Shown here in pieces: positions 20,437 through 32,045 of a DNA stretch of 64,000 bases. The position numbers and the translations under genes are program-made. Positions within the stretch are counted from its first letter, which is position 1. Every line of letters begins with the position of its first letter. Below the pieces are notes generated by a model. That model was not told where the DNA came from, did not search any database, and worked only from the letters and a program-made list of their open reading frames with translations. Location: contig CM061921.1 in the NCBI GenBank assembly GCA_031002005.1, forward strand, positions 174,910,935-174,974,934. The letters are read 5' to 3'. This stretch comes from Vandiemenella viatica (Eukaryota > Arthropoda > Insecta > Orthoptera > Morabidae).

Positions 20437-22105
20437 CTGTAGGGAAAGAAACTGGTTTTCAAATCGACAACTTTGCTTTAGTTTAGGAGCTATTAATTCA
20501 TCGAGGTCACACTTACATACATCAGTAAACCCCTTCAATGCCTCTTTGAGTTCTAAAAGTGTCTGTGTTTCATTACACACAATTTAATACATCCTTTAAA
20601 ATACACGGAATGTAGGTGACACTCGTGAGCTATATTGTATTGTCCATAACGAATCCAACATGATGTGACTAATTGAGTTTGTTTCCCGTCTCTTCGTCGG
20701 TGTATTAATTTTTAATGTCTGCCTGCTTCGATGAACGGAATTTTTTTTTATGGTTTTCCCTACCTTCGTCGGTGAATGTCTCTCGGTTTCAATGAAAGGA
20801 TTTCACCATTGATGGGTTTTTGAGGCTACGAATTTTGAAAGGAATAACGTATGTGTGGTATTGCTATACTTTATCACAATAATTTCATTTTTTAAACTTT
20901 TTAACGTCTCTCTAACAACGTGGCCTTTTGAGACGGGGAAAGGATGGGGAGCAAGGAATGGGAAGGAATTCAGCCATGTCCTTTTGAAGGAAGCATCCCG
21001 GCTTTCACCTAGAGTGATTTGGGGGAATCCATGGAAAACCCAAATCTGGATGCCCCGAAACGCCGTCCTCTCGAATACAAGGCCAGAACGCTAAAACAGG
21101 TATTTTTTTTTAACGTCTCTCTAACAACGTGGTCTTTAGAGACGGGAAAGGAATGGGAATGAATTCGGTCATGGCCTTTTGAAGGTAGCATCCCCGGCAT
21201 TCACTTGGAGTGATTTTGGGAAACCATGGATGCCTGGATGGGGATTCGAACCTCCGTCCTCCCGAATGCGAGGCCAGAACACTAAATAATTTCATGAAAA
21301 CAGGTACACATAGAATTCTTACTCGGTTTTATATCTGGAGTTTATGACGGTTTTTTTCCCATATCGAACGTTAAAAGGAAACATTTATGCTTTTCGACTT
21401 ATGTTTTATTCAAGGCAAGCTGGCGCCATACTCTCTAGGCGTGGAAATTACGTAACTTTGAGGAGTTGGAACAGCTTTTTCACAAAACAGTTAAACACCG
21501 CGGCCGGACTCGAACCGGCGACCTTCGGCACTCTAGCCCCAACACTGCCGAGGTCGTTTTAATGTGGACTTTTTTTTGTTTTTAGTAAAATTGCAATGAT
21601 TTACGCTTAAGTATATTTCACCACACAGAACCGAAGAAAATATTTTACTGTGCTGAAATATTTGCATCTTGCCAGAACAGAAATAGTCAGCCGACGCGAA
21701 GAGTACACATTTCGTCACGCTTAATGGATAAGCAAACATAGATAACAGTCGAGTGGGAATTTTGAAACAGTGTACACATTTCGCAGAGCGCGCCGGAAAT
21801 ACTTTCACCGAACGCCATCTACCAGTCGCCCAAAGAACTAACGGTCCAGCGCCATCTACCAGCGGGTCGGGAAACTAACGGTCCAGCGCCCCCAGGAGAT
21901 GCTGCCATCTGTGCGGCCGGTCGAGGAACTAACGGGCGGCCATCTTGGTCGGCCGGTCCGCCATCTTGGCCGGCCAAAGAACTAACGGGCGGCCATCTTG
22001 TGACGTCATACGACCTTGAACGCTGATTGGCTGCTCACTTCGTGACGTCATGCGATCCCTGAACGCTGATTGGCTGTTCCTTGAATCGGCTATCCCCTCC
22101 TACTA
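20437..22105 (-). repeat. Right arm of the long-TIR element
   Basis: Inverted counterpart of 14842-16510, of the same length and containing the mirror copies of both SINEs, the tRNA-like head and the subterminal cluster. It ends CCTCCTACTA followed by TCAA. Confidence 0.9.
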
Positions 22106-22179
22106 TCAATAAAAAACTATTTCAATTTTTCCTTAATTTAATATTATCATCAACTAGATATTTAAGATGAGTTGGGAGC

Positions 22180-23640
22180 TTATTGAAGATTTGTGTCCCT
22201 AATTATAGGACCCTTTTTTGAACAAATAACAATGACTTGTAATCCTTGAGAAGATCATTTTCACTTCTAGTGCCTTCCAAACAAACTATTATTTATGACT
22301 ACAATGGAAATTAATATGTATAAATAATCAGCCACCAAAGTTAAAATTCTTCACTTCTTGAATAGCTCTCTGAACGAAGTTCTAGTGCCAACCCCACACA
22401 TAATTCTTATTACTTACTTTCGGTCCCTGAAAACTTTGTATCTATGAGTAAAATTGTCCCAGAACATTATTTTACATGACATTATAGAGTATGAATAAGA
22501 AAAATATTTTTCTCATACAGATATTACCTATAGCTGAAATTGTATGAATTGCAAATGTGGTTGCACAAAACGCTTCAGTAAGTCAGAGACATGCACCCTC
22601 CAATTTGAATTATGATTAATAAGCAAACCCACCAATTTCACACTCGTTACCTCTTGAATGAAAATTTTATACTATATTCGGTGGTAATCTGTGTAATGCA
22701 CTGAACTGCATAAACTGAGTTTTATCAAAATTTAAGGACAAGACATTAGCTGTAAACCATTTATTATTAAGGCCAAAGATATAATTTGAAATATGTTTGG
22801 CAGAGAAATCTGGAGTATGCTTAATTCCTATGCTTGTGTATTCTGCAAATTGTAAAAATTTCTAGTTTTTAGATGTAACTCAGGTTAAATAATTTACATA
22901 CATATATTAAAAACAATAGTGACCTCAATATACTAGAACCCTAAGTTACTCCACATCTCCATTCATAAACAGTGAAAAATATCACACAGCAATAAAATTT
23001 TAAATATTTCCAGTGACACTTTGTTTTGAATTAAAAATGCGATCCATACCATATTACTTTTTGTATCAGAATTTCATGATTAATACAGTCAAATGCCCTA
23101 CACAAGTTACATAAAATTCCTGAAGGCATTAATTCATCATTTATTACTTCTAAAATACTGTCAATGAATGCAAATACAGCTTGTTTTGTTGATTGACCCT
23201 AATGAAAACCAAATTATGACTTTCTTGGAACATTTTTATTTTTTAGGTATTGGTAAACTCTGTTGTACATTGCTTTCTCAAAAATTTTAGAGAAGGCTGG
23301 CAGTAATGAAATAAGAGGGTAATTTGATTAAACCCATTTATCCCACTTTTTATAGAGTGAATTAACTACAACACACTTCAGCCTTTCTGGAAGGTGCCAT
23401 CAAAGAAACATATATTTAACATATAACTTAGTATATTACTTAAATCCGTGAAGCACAGTTTAATTAATCTGCTGGAAATCCTATCATAACCACTCAAGTA
23501 TTTGCTCTTAAGAGATATGACAACTTTTCTTATTTCGTCCAGAGTAGCTGAATTTACAGATATAGTGTCAAATTTTTCTTGGAAGCTTGTATTAACAAGG
23601 AAACTTGGATTCTACTGAATTTTGTTTAGTATAAATGTCT
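22180..23640 (-). pseudogene. LINE reverse transcriptase, catalytic site destroyed
   Basis: Minus-strand pieces in order: NYPLISLLPAFSKIFEKAMY (23320-23260), FGF then GQSTKQAVFAFIDSILEV, then PSGILCNLCRAFDCINHEIL (motif A Asp in AFD). Next comes QFAEYTS at 22852-22838, where Y/FADD is expected, so both catalytic aspartates of the C motif are lost. The C-terminal RIMCGVGTRTSFRELFKK is near 22370. Several in-frame stops. The sequence pattern is Jockey-like. Confidence 0.82.
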
Positions 23641-24173
23641 CCACTAATCTGATTATTTTTCAGTGGTTCATTTTAAACCATACAACGTCCCATAGTGTAT
23701 TAATTTTACTATCAAAATCATGAACCTTATATTTGTAGCACATACTTTTAGGCTCTTTAATAATCTTTTTCAGTATTTTGTAGTACTGATTGTAATGAGT
23801 TTTAATATTAGCATTGTGAATATTCCTAAAGGCAATACATAACTTCCTTTTAGAAATGCATCAAGTTCTAATGTCCACAGTTACCTATTTTGTTGTTGTT
23901 GTTGTTGTTGTTTTTTTTTTTTTTTTTTTTTTTTTTACACCTTTTCACTTGGAAACAACTCACTGAGCCTTAAAAGCATTACACTTGGAGTCATGTAGTC
24001 CAGTTAAAAATGGCCTAAAAGATGGCTTGGTTGTTTAAATGAATTTTGTGATATTTATTAAAACATCATTTATTACTGAGTAACTATCATTCATTATTCT
24101 AGTGGGAAAATTAACCACCTGATGTAGCTTGCATGATCTGACTAATGATTCCAAAACAACTTTATACGGTAAG

Positions 24174-24620
24174 TTATTTTAAACAATTTACATTAAAATC
24201 ACCACACAAGACTATGTTAACTACTTTTCTGCATAAAAAAGTTAATAGCGGTTTAAATTGGCTACGAAAAAGAAAGTTATCAGAGGGTGTCCTGTCTACA
24301 GCTACTATTACAAAATTTTTATTATTGAAATTTAGCTGTGTAGCAAAAACATCAAAATGTTGATCAAGATAATGCTTGGTAACATTTATATCATCAAAAC
24401 TAAAACCATTGCTAATATAAGTGACAACTCCTCCTTTTTGTAAGTTAGTTCTATAGTAGTGAGAAGCTAAATTAAAGTTTGTTATATTTGACATGCCTAT
24501 TCTTGTAATTATATGTTGTTCAAACAAGCATAGAACATCAATTCTATTGAAAGCATTCAGTTAATTTACATGAACTAGCAATTTATCCAATTTTTTCGAT
24601 AACTCTATTATATTTTGATG
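24174..24620 (-). pseudogene. LINE AP-endonuclease domain
   Basis: The 117-codon frame 24527-24174 has NFNLASHYYRTNLQKGGVVT, then a gap, VIVAVDRTPSDNFLF and the core VNIVLCGDFNVNCLK. GGV.TY, ..YR.P (here VDRTP) and CGDFN are hallmark blocks of non-LTR APE endonucleases, with GDFN holding catalytic Asp and Asn. The N-terminal block with the catalytic Glu and the C-terminal SDH block are outside this frame. Confidence 0.82.
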
Positions 24621-24799
24621 TAATATATTAACTTAATTTACAATTTTGGTTTCTGAGAACTCATTATTGCTTAAACTAACGTCTGTTAATACTCTCTGCC
24701 TAAAATGACTCTAATCTAAAAAAAGGAGATGCTCTTACACCATTAACTTTAGAAATCCTTTCACGAGAAGTGGTGGCTACAAATAAATGTCTGGTTATC

Positions 24800-25520
24800 A
24801 AATCTGAAAGACCCCTTTCCTCTACTATTGAGGAGTAGGCCATGCCTAGTACCTACCAACAGCATCTACAGGTACCAAGCTCATGTCAGAACCGATACCA
24901 GACATATGAAGCAGTTCCAGCTCCAGATTCACTTGCCCCACATCAGACTTCACCTTTGGCTTATCATAGCGTCTCGGGACCAACTTGAGTGTGGCACGTT
25001 GCTGTTACTATTTTCTCTAGGTCACCTGTAATACCATAGCTATCTTCCCAGTCTAGATATTTCCTGCACCTCCTGCTACATGATCTTGATCTGTGAAGTC
25101 CTTACACAAAGAATGTACACCTTCCACCCCCTCATGAAGAGAAGCATTTGCTTTCAATAAACTGATGACCTGCAAATCTAATCCTAAATTTTTCTGTACC
25201 AATAGGCCCACACCTCTTACAAGACTGCTATGTAGCCACAGGACTTTCTTTTTACTTAACCCTTGTCTACTAGATTTACCTACACAACTTTTCATACAAG
25301 TCAGTTGCGTTATCCATACACCTACAACTACAGAAGGCTCATCCTTGTCCAACTCAGGCAATAGGTCAAACCTACTTTTCACTCCAACAGCAATAGAATC
25401 AGAAGCCAGGCTTATTCTGGTTGCCCTTTTCCCCCGTTGCCAGTTTCTGACCATCTCCATTTTCCTGCCACCACAACCTATCCAACTCCCATCTACAATG
25501 TATCATTTCTGCCTCTAGGG
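24800..25520 (-). pseudogene. LINE ORF1, esterase-like segment
   Basis: The 135-codon minus frame 25460-25053 reads VLWLHSSLVRGVGLLVQKNL, then LKANASLHEGVEGVHSLCKD and FTDQDHV. ORF1 proteins of CR1-type LINEs often carry an SGNH/esterase-like domain with the order LGDSH.R..., ..KP.A....V, and ..DHV...GG.ND; this matches in outline, but the catalytic Ser/Asp blocks are not readable. It lies directly upstream of the endonuclease. Confidence 0.55.
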
Positions 25521-25700
25521 CAGTAATCCTTGCTTCCTGTTCTAATACCTTACTATTTTTAACACAATCTTTACACAATTATGGGAGATCCTCCTCAGTT
25601 TCCCCTTTTTTCGACGCTTTTACAATTTGTGTAATGAAACCATTTCTCGCCTACTTCGCAAAAATTTCACCCCTTCATTAAACAAGGCAATTACTACACT

Positions 25701-26929
25701 TTACACTAATGATTATAAGCAATCACTAAAGAAGCTAGTAAAACAAAGCACAGAGTGCGAGAAAAAACTTTGTTCAACTTAACCTTACAAAACGACTTAA
25801 ATTAACTCATAAGTAAACTGTAGCTAAAGACTCTACAAATAAGTAATTAATTACACTTGACACAGACTATCGATAAGAGTACTAATAATATAAATACCAA
25901 GAATCAAATAAAATTTAAACGATGTTTACGCTTAATCTTAAGGAATGTAAAAATGTAAACAATATAAAAATATAAACACGGCTCACTATCCGGCAGTAAA
26001 TTACAATTAACAAATTTTCGCGCAAATAGAAACCTTCCCTAATACTCATGGTATTAAAATGTATTATAATTTAGAGTTTCAAAATAATATTACAGCAAAA
26101 AAATATTAACTACATTTATTTACAATTTAAATGAACAACTCGAAGCGACTACGTGCATGAAACTAATCACCTGATAATAAACAAGAATTTTAGATAAAAA
26201 TTTGAAACCTTCACCATGGTGAATTAAACACAGATTTTAGAATTTTACAGGCATCCCTTCTATTAGGTTGTACTGCCCCATGGTTCATGATAAATTATAG
26301 TCACATAAGGTTTTTAGTGTTTGTATTACTCCAGGTTTAAGATAGATGGATTTACACTTCAAGTCTCCTCGCTTGAACATGCGCACTGCAAGAAACTGGA
26401 GTTTTGTTATATGATAATTGAAAATTATTTCTTTGATACAGCCATGGAATGAGCTTATTAATTTAGCTACCTGATGTCGTTATTGCATTAGAAAATAATA
26501 AATTATTAGCTACAGAGGGCATGCAGCCAAAAAATCTATAATGGGGGGCGAACGCTCGTCGATACGAGGCAATCTGGATCGTCAAATTTACCACCCGCAG
26601 CAATAGGTGCCAGTACGGAGGGGAAATTGCACGATAGATTGTACTTTGACTTACAATGAACACATCCACACTATTAGCGATTAGCTTAAGGATATCCTCC
26701 CCAAAAACGACAGTAGATGAGTTGAATGAAAACTACTTGCAGGAGTCAGTTCACTTGCATTCTCAGTTCATTATGATTGACTGAAGCACCACACAGCTAC
26801 ATTCATACTCATTAAATTACAAAAATCTTGGTTTCAAAGGTTGTTTTGCACCGAAACTAATCTCTTGTGCATTCCAATAACGAATAACAGAAGTAAAAAA
26901 ATATTTGATATAAGCATCAGTACAGCACC
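25701..26929. other. AT-rich spacer, possibly LINE leader at the left
   Basis: The left part may hold the 5' leader of the minus-strand LINE (22150-25700). Nothing else recognised; the 68-codon minus frame 26463-26669 has no family resemblance. Confidence 0.35.
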
Positions 26930-26939
26930 ATAATTCCCT

Positions 26940-28000
26940 AATCTTACCTCTCCAGTCACCGAGACCCAAACAGGTTGGTGGACCAAGTATTTCATTGGAC
27001 TCAAAGGAAAGTGAATGTTTAGACGTTACCCAATAAATTCAAACTAAATCTATGGCATTTGTCAGCCACAAAATCCCATCGATATCTACTTACTAATTCA
27101 ATGACGCTTTCGTAAGGGCTATGGCAAGCTGTTACAAGTCTAGAAGCTCTTCTCTGTACTTTCTCTATTGTGTCAGTTAATCCCTTGCGATACGGATCTC
27201 AAACTCCACAACAGCAGCGTTTTTTAAGCTATCTCCTTTGTGGGAGTTTAACAGTTCTTAAAATTTCGACCTATGAATCGCAATATAGAAGAAGTTTTGT
27301 TTACGACCAAAGTTACCCACAGATCCCATTTTATGTTGTTTTGTGCTGGTACGCCCAAATACTTAATGGAATGAGACATGCCATTTATTGAAGTGTTTAC
27401 TTTTTACTCCTGAATAAACGGATTATTTTTGTCAGTTGTGCACATTGCTTCGTACTTTTGGCAGTTTAGTGTAGGTAGCCATTCATAGCACTATGCAGGA
27501 ATAACATCCAGATTATGCTGGATTTCTAAGCAATCGTCAGATGACCAATAGATGACTGCATTAGCAGCGATCAATCTCAAACACCTATTAACGTTGTCTC
27601 CGAAATCGGTTATAAACATTAAAAATGGGCCTACCAGACTTTACTTGAGGATCACCAGGTGTAAAATCTAAATTAGAAGAGGCTTCTCCGTCAACAAAGA
27701 CCAACCATTTATGAAATCTCGTATCAATTCATAGATGGAATGATCAAATACGACATACGCTCGAATCTTGCAACGGAAGACATTAAAAGCCTCATGCATC
27801 GAGTTTTTAACACGTCCTCTTTATAAAATAACTTTTGTAAGTCACTACTTCGGTACATCTTGAACGTGCGTGTATCTTCCTTTGCTTTTTGAGTAATCAC
27901 TTAGAGTCACAGGTATACCACGGTAGATCATTCCCTGATGATCTGAGAACAGGTCGAAAATGATTTCACAAGCTGTTTCCTACCTCCTCCCCAGTATCGT
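26940..28000 (-). pseudogene. LINE reverse transcriptase and C-terminal pieces
   Basis: Around 27720-27600 the minus strand reads FVDGEASSNLDFTPGDPQVK then SGRPIFNVY, a mutated form of the VDG..S....SGVPQGS.LGP.LF.(I/V)Y block (RT motif B). Further left comes KYLGVPAQNNIKW (27350), IEKVQRRASRLVTACHSPYE (27180) and SVIELVSRYRWDF (27090), the usual post-RT order. Stops occur in all pieces and the YADD block is not found. Confidence 0.72.
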
Positions 28001-28070
28001 TAACGTAATTACTCCGGCCGTTATAAGTCATGTTGAAATTATCTCATAGTATTATTGTATGATCCTTAAA

Positions 28071-28510
28071 TTAACGAGCTATGTTATAAACTTCATTTCT
28101 TAAAGCCTCAATGTCAGCATCAGGTGGACTATATAAGATACCTACAACAAGTTTCGTTCTGGCTACATTGAATTTAGTCAATATGATCTCGCAAACCGCA
28201 TCGACGTTTATTTCGTTACGTGGGCGGTATTTACTGCCTCCCGTAAATACAGCACCTCCATAGTAAAGTAATTTATCCTTGTGGAAAACAAACATGCTAT
28301 TATTAAAAAAAAGTCTGATGAACCTATATACGGTTTTAACCAACTTCTTGTACCTATTACGATATCCACTTCTGTGCTGCTAATAACACTTTCTAATTCG
28401 GGTTGTTTGATACAAACGCTTCTACAGTTAACTACGAGAGCTTTTAAATGTCAAGGTTCTATTAAACTACTACTAACACCGGGTGTTGGACTTATTGGGG
28501 TTACCTGTAA
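28071..28510 (-). pseudogene. LINE AP-endonuclease domain
   Basis: The 90-codon frame 28343-28071 reads YYGGAVFTGGSKYRPRNEIN (GG..(V/I)Y block), VDAVCEIILTKFNVARTKLV and VGILYSPPDADIEALRNEV (Y.PP.A block). This is the middle of a non-LTR APE endonuclease; the GDFN and SDH blocks are not readable downstream. Confidence 0.78.
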
Positions 28511-28699
28511 CTGATTTTATGTTTCAGGTTTTCTTCCTTAAGCTTAAAGAATCACCCAATTCTCTCCACACGGCGCCAGCTACTCATGCAACCGATTCAA
28601 ACGTGTAGTGCACACCTGACCTATACAAGGGAGCCCTAAAAAAGTCAAGTCTAGGACATAGATCGAAGAATCTTCATCCACGATTATCATAGAATTGTC

Positions 28700-29640
28700 T
28701 TAACCTCTGGTTTAGCCCCTAAACATGGCTCTTATCCAGAAGTCCACAGTCCATTCTGCGAATAATTTTTCAGACACTTATTGGCTAAAGTGTTCACCCT
28801 TTCATCCAGACACCGTAATAAAGAGATGGTAACCTACGACCAAACGTGGCAAGCACTATACGTAGGTGTGGACATGCGCTGCAATCCGCAGCTGGTTACA
28901 CCCCATCCACTCAGTGGCATCGGGACTGGCTGCTCCACATCTGATTGGACTACCTCGAATACACATCGGATGGACACTGGATTTCATCCTTGAATAATAC
29001 GACATTTTTCTATTTTTTTAAAATTCTTAACGTCTCTTAACAGCGAGGTCTTTAGAGATAGGAAAGGATGGGGGGTCAAGGAATGGGAAGAAATTCGGCC
29101 ATGGCCTTTTGAAGGAAGCATCCCGACATTTGCCTAGAATGATTTGGTAAACCATGGGAAACCCAAATCTGGATGCCCGGACGGGAGTTCGAACCGCCGT
29201 CCTCCAGAATGCGGGGCCAGAACGCTAACCGTTACACCACCACGCTCGGTATTTTTCTAATGTGCTCATTAAACCACCTAATGTTGGAGCTTTCAACCAC
29301 TAAAATCCCCTCCTGCAGTTGCTCAGACCTAGCGTGCTGGAGGACACCAACTCACAGAATAACGACTGTGAAACTGAATGAATCTCCGACAGTAATTCAA
29401 ACCAGTTGGTGTGTGGTACAAGGTCACCTTCATGGCATATAGTCTTGTACGACCTCCCACAAATATGGCTTCGAAATCCAGAAACAATACGCCAGTCTAA
29501 GATCTCTGTCAGCGTTTCAGGTGCGATGATTGGTAGGGGAGAACCTGTATAGGGTCTAGCTAGACCAGGGTCACCCATATCACATATGCTGCAACCTCCT
29601 ATGGCAGTTTCTAGCTGTGTCACTTTCGTTAACAATGCTG
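28700..29640 (-). pseudogene. LINE ORF1, split by a SINE
   Basis: The 111-codon frame 29635-29300 (MLTKVTQLETAIGGCSICDM, then a stretch with TICHEGDLVPHTNWFELLSE and SSSTLGLSNCRRGF) is a start-to-middle ORF1. After the SINE, minus pieces ending RVNTLANKCLKNY (near 28770) continue it. I recognise the layout (coiled N-part, linker, short second domain) from CR1/Jockey ORF1 but no enzyme motif. Confidence 0.5.
29012..29250 (-). mobile_element. SINE-A with 9-bp target duplication
   Basis: Full body and head in reverse; the outer end is ACCACCACGCTCGG. ATTTTTCTA occurs on both sides (about 29004-29012 and 29252-29260). It is inserted in LINE ORF1. Confidence 0.88.
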
Positions 29641-29829
29641 CAAGCTGGGTGATCAGAACAACAATCCTACCCTGCGTCTATAAACATCAACCACATTCCC
29701 TACATACCATCTTTAAAAAATACGAACTCAAACGGAGAAGCGGATGAAAGAGTGATTTCTTCATGTGTTCCAAACAGTACACAATTCTCGTGAGCTAACC
29801 TCTAATGGCACAGATTAATTTTCGCTAAT

Positions 29830-30177
29830 TAACCACAGCCAATAATCAAGGTTTAGATAAAATCTAACCACGGCAATACTGATAAGTGTAAATCAGACTG
29901 TGGTTACTATACTCAGCTGTTACGTGAATACAACTTCCAAATGCACTTACTAGTCATACCAAGTAACCAAAGAATTAAAAAATCTAAGTCATTAAAAAAA
30001 TTAAAGCAGGCGACGGTTATTGTATTCAGTAGCTACGAAATACAACTGTCACATGCACTAACCACAGCAAATAATCAAAGATTAAATAAAATCTAACTAC
30101 GTCACTACATATAAATTTAAAGCAGAAGACGTTTATTGTACTCAGCTGCTACTTGAATTCAACCGTCACATGCGTAT
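29830..30177 (-). repeat. Three tandem leader repeats of ~111-119 bp
   Basis: AACCACAGC.AATAATCAA opens units at about 29830 and 30060; a third, more diverged unit begins near 29949. Each ends with TACTCAGCTGCTAC-like sequence, then ..CAACT(G/T)(T/C)CACATGCACT. The array lies immediately upstream of ORF1 in the LINE's orientation, where promoter-bearing monomers are known in some LINEs; a promoter role is inference. Confidence 0.65.
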
Positions 30178-30180
30178 CAG

Positions 30181-31165
30181 CAGTATATTGGCAGTGACGT
30201 GTCTTCGCTGATGGCACCAGCTACAGAAGGAGATAGAAGTAATCTCGTAACAGGTGGGTTTCACCGTTTCTGGGTAGTAATGCTTTAATTTTCAAGAGTC
30301 AGATTTCAGTTTGGGTTAGCCATTCATCGATAAACCTAGGCTCGTTCGTCGCTTATCATCCAGTCTCTTAGTTAATATTGCAGAAAATATGGCTCCTGTG
30401 CGTCTGTTGTATACCAGTCTACTGTTATTGACTATATAGGGTCTATATACTTCTTTAAATAAATGTACAGCAGTTTATGAATCTCGAGTCTTCTCAATAA
30501 ACGTTTTTTGCTAAGCATCAAATGATGTCTGATTATTAATGAAGAATCGACTACGAAGGATCATATTCATACACCTTATCAGAGCTAATACCATAGAAGA
30601 AGTGTTCTTGGCTTTCTCAAAGCCACTGATAAATGAACACTTCCTCGTAACGCTACTTCCTGATCTATGTTGCAATTGAGCTGCAATTTCCTTGAGTCAT
30701 CAAAAGATTTCATCTTCATTAATAACCACGCATAATCTTAAAGAGACCACGTCCTATACACACCAGTTGAAATTAAACACCCTTCCCTGTGTACTACAGA
30801 AAATCACTAGTCCGCCTACTATCCAAATTCTTTATCTTAATACCCTTAAACTATTTTTTATACTCAGCCATATTACCAACAGGTACAACACAAAGAATAT
30901 TTTTTTAACAGATTGGGTGAATCGGAGAGATGTCCTGGAAGAATCGCTTTTTGGTTTATGATTGTATGTTGTTTGAAAAAAAATGTTTGGTTGCATTTTT
31001 TTAATGGTTTCCGCCCCGATAGCCATTAATTCAGCTAAGCGTTCTCATGCGATCGACCTGCATTTTGAAGTATTGTAAAACGATTTTGTTCACACAATTG
31101 AAAGACGACACTAAAGAACACATCATTTACATAAATAGCAATGCCCTCGGCCGGACTCGCACCGG
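30181..31165. other. Spacer, unrecognised
   Basis: No RT, transposase, SINE or repeat that I can name. The 89-codon frame 30692-30961 is low-complexity and unrecognised. Confidence 0.35.
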
Positions 31166-31215
31166 TGACCGAGCGTGACGGTAATGCTCAAGCTTCGCAT
31201 TCGGAAGAACGCGGG
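31166..31215 (+). mobile_element. SINE head fragment
   Basis: CGAGCGTGACGGTAATGCTC then CTTCGCATTCGGAAGAACGC matches the head of the SINE-A/B family. It is followed at once by an inverted SINE-B. Confidence 0.65.
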
Positions 31216-31237
31216 TCAACTATTGGTCCATTTTGAT

Positions 31238-31468
31238 AATGGCTTTACGCTTCGTCAAAGTCGAGGACATAAGAGGCGGAATGGGACTGGGGGCAAGGAA
31301 CGGGAATAAATTTTGGCCATGGCCTTTTGAAGGAAACATCATGGTACTCGCCTGAAGTGATTTGGGGAAATCATTGAAATCCCAAATCTGGATGCGCGGT
31401 CGGGGATTCGAACCGGTGTCCTCCTGAATGCGAGGGCAGAGCGTTAATCGCTCACCCACCACGCTCGG
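31238..31468 (-). mobile_element. SINE, subfamily B
   Basis: Reverse orientation, with head (GGGGATTCGAACCGGTGTCC then GCGTTAATCGCTCACCCACC on +) and body. The 3' part carries GGCTTTACGCTTCGTCAAAG in place of the subfamily A ending. Confidence 0.88.
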
Positions 31469-31496
31469 TTTGGGTTTTGTATACTTAATGGAAATC

Positions 31497-31580
31497 ACTA
31501 GGCGAGTGCCGGGATGATTCGTTCAAAAGACCATGGCCGTATTCCTTCCCACCATTCCTTTTTATCCTGCGAGCCATACT
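31497..31580 (+). mobile_element. SINE body fragment
   Basis: AAATCACTAGGCGAGTGCCG, GACCATGGCCGTATTCCTTC and the TCCTTTTTATCCTGC end belong to the family body; no head. Confidence 0.7.
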
Positions 31581-31582
31581 GA

Positions 31583-31653
31583 AAACACAACATTGAACTG
31601 ACAACCCTCGGAATGCAGAATTAGCACTTTAGCTCCTTCGCTACCGAAGCCGG
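31583..31653 (-). mobile_element. tRNA-like SINE head
   Basis: On minus, CGGCTTCGGTAGCGAAGGAG, CTAAAGTGCTAATTC and GGGTTGTCAGTTCAATGTTG resemble the head found at 15398-15456. Confidence 0.45.
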
Positions 31654-31709
31654 CACTTGGATAACATAAATCCGTGAAGGAATAGGTCCAAAACATACCA
31701 CAGAGATGT

Positions 31710-31711
<2 letters not shown>

Positions 31712-31754
<43 letters not shown>
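31712..31754. repeat. Poly(T) run
   Basis: 43 consecutive T. Confidence 0.9.
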
Positions 31755-31755
<1 letters not shown>

Positions 31756-31794
31756 TTGGTAGATGCTTTTGAACGAATGTTTAAATCCGTAATA

Positions 31795-32045
31795 CGATCG
31801 GCAAGTAATTTTTTCTTCTTCGTCTTTTCGAAGGCAATGTTATCTGAGGCCGGAGAGTATTGGACAATAGGATCGAGAAAGAACTAACTCGGCCACTGCT
31901 TTTTGAAGAAACATTTCCAAGATTCAACTGTAAAAAATTTACGGCAACCTTGGAAACTGAAATTGGATATCCGAAGGGGATTGAACCCCCGTCCTCCTGA
32001 ATGTCAGGCATGATCGTTACCTCTCACTCATCGGACTTGGTAGGC
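31795..32045 (-). mobile_element. Diverged SINE of the A/B group
   Basis: GGGGATTGAACCCCCGTCCT and CCTGAATGTCAGGC mark the reverse head; the body (TTTTTGAAGAAACATTTCCA) is much altered. An older copy. Confidence 0.65.

Larger units (their letters stand above)
14842..22105. mobile_element. Long-TIR element (1.67-kb arms), TCAA target duplication
   Basis: Two arms, 14842-16510 and 20437-22105, are inverted copies that differ at only a handful of positions I could see (for example GGGCC/GGACC near 14985 and a one-base indel in GCGTT(T)CTGG). They start TAGTAGGAGGGGATAGCC. TCAA flanks the unit on both sides (14838-14841, 22106-22109), so it inserted as a unit. The loop holds diverged LINE ends and a tandem array but no transposase, so it looks non-autonomous. 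A 4-bp duplication occurs in several superfamilies; I do not assign one. A diverged partial copy lies at 50505-52095. Confidence 0.85.
22150..25700 (-). mobile_element. Jockey/CR1-superfamily LINE, near full length but decayed
   Basis: On the minus strand the usual LINE order is present: ORF1 remnant (about 25520-24800), AP-type endonuclease (24620-24174), RT (23640-22700) and a C-terminal region ending near 22180 (RIMCGVGTRTSFRELFKK). A (CAA)n/A-run (23936-23890 on minus) interrupts ORF2. Which clade it belongs to I leave open. Confidence 0.75.
26930..30180 (-). mobile_element. Jockey/CR1-superfamily LINE with tandem-repeat 5' leader
   Basis: Order on minus: three ~115-bp leader repeats (30177-29830), ORF1 (29640-28700), APE endonuclease (28510-28071), RT pieces (28000-27590) and C-terminal region (27480-26940). 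A SINE-A (29012-29250) splits ORF1. It is a different family from the LINE at 22-25.7 kb but the same family as the fragments at 17140-17520 and probably 52100-52300. Confidence 0.7.

Noticed and set aside
21344..21562. Frame ending GLEPATFGTLAPTLPRS, which looks like annotated proteins
   Set aside because: The end comes from the reverse of a tRNA-like SINE head; such peptides are common false annotations.
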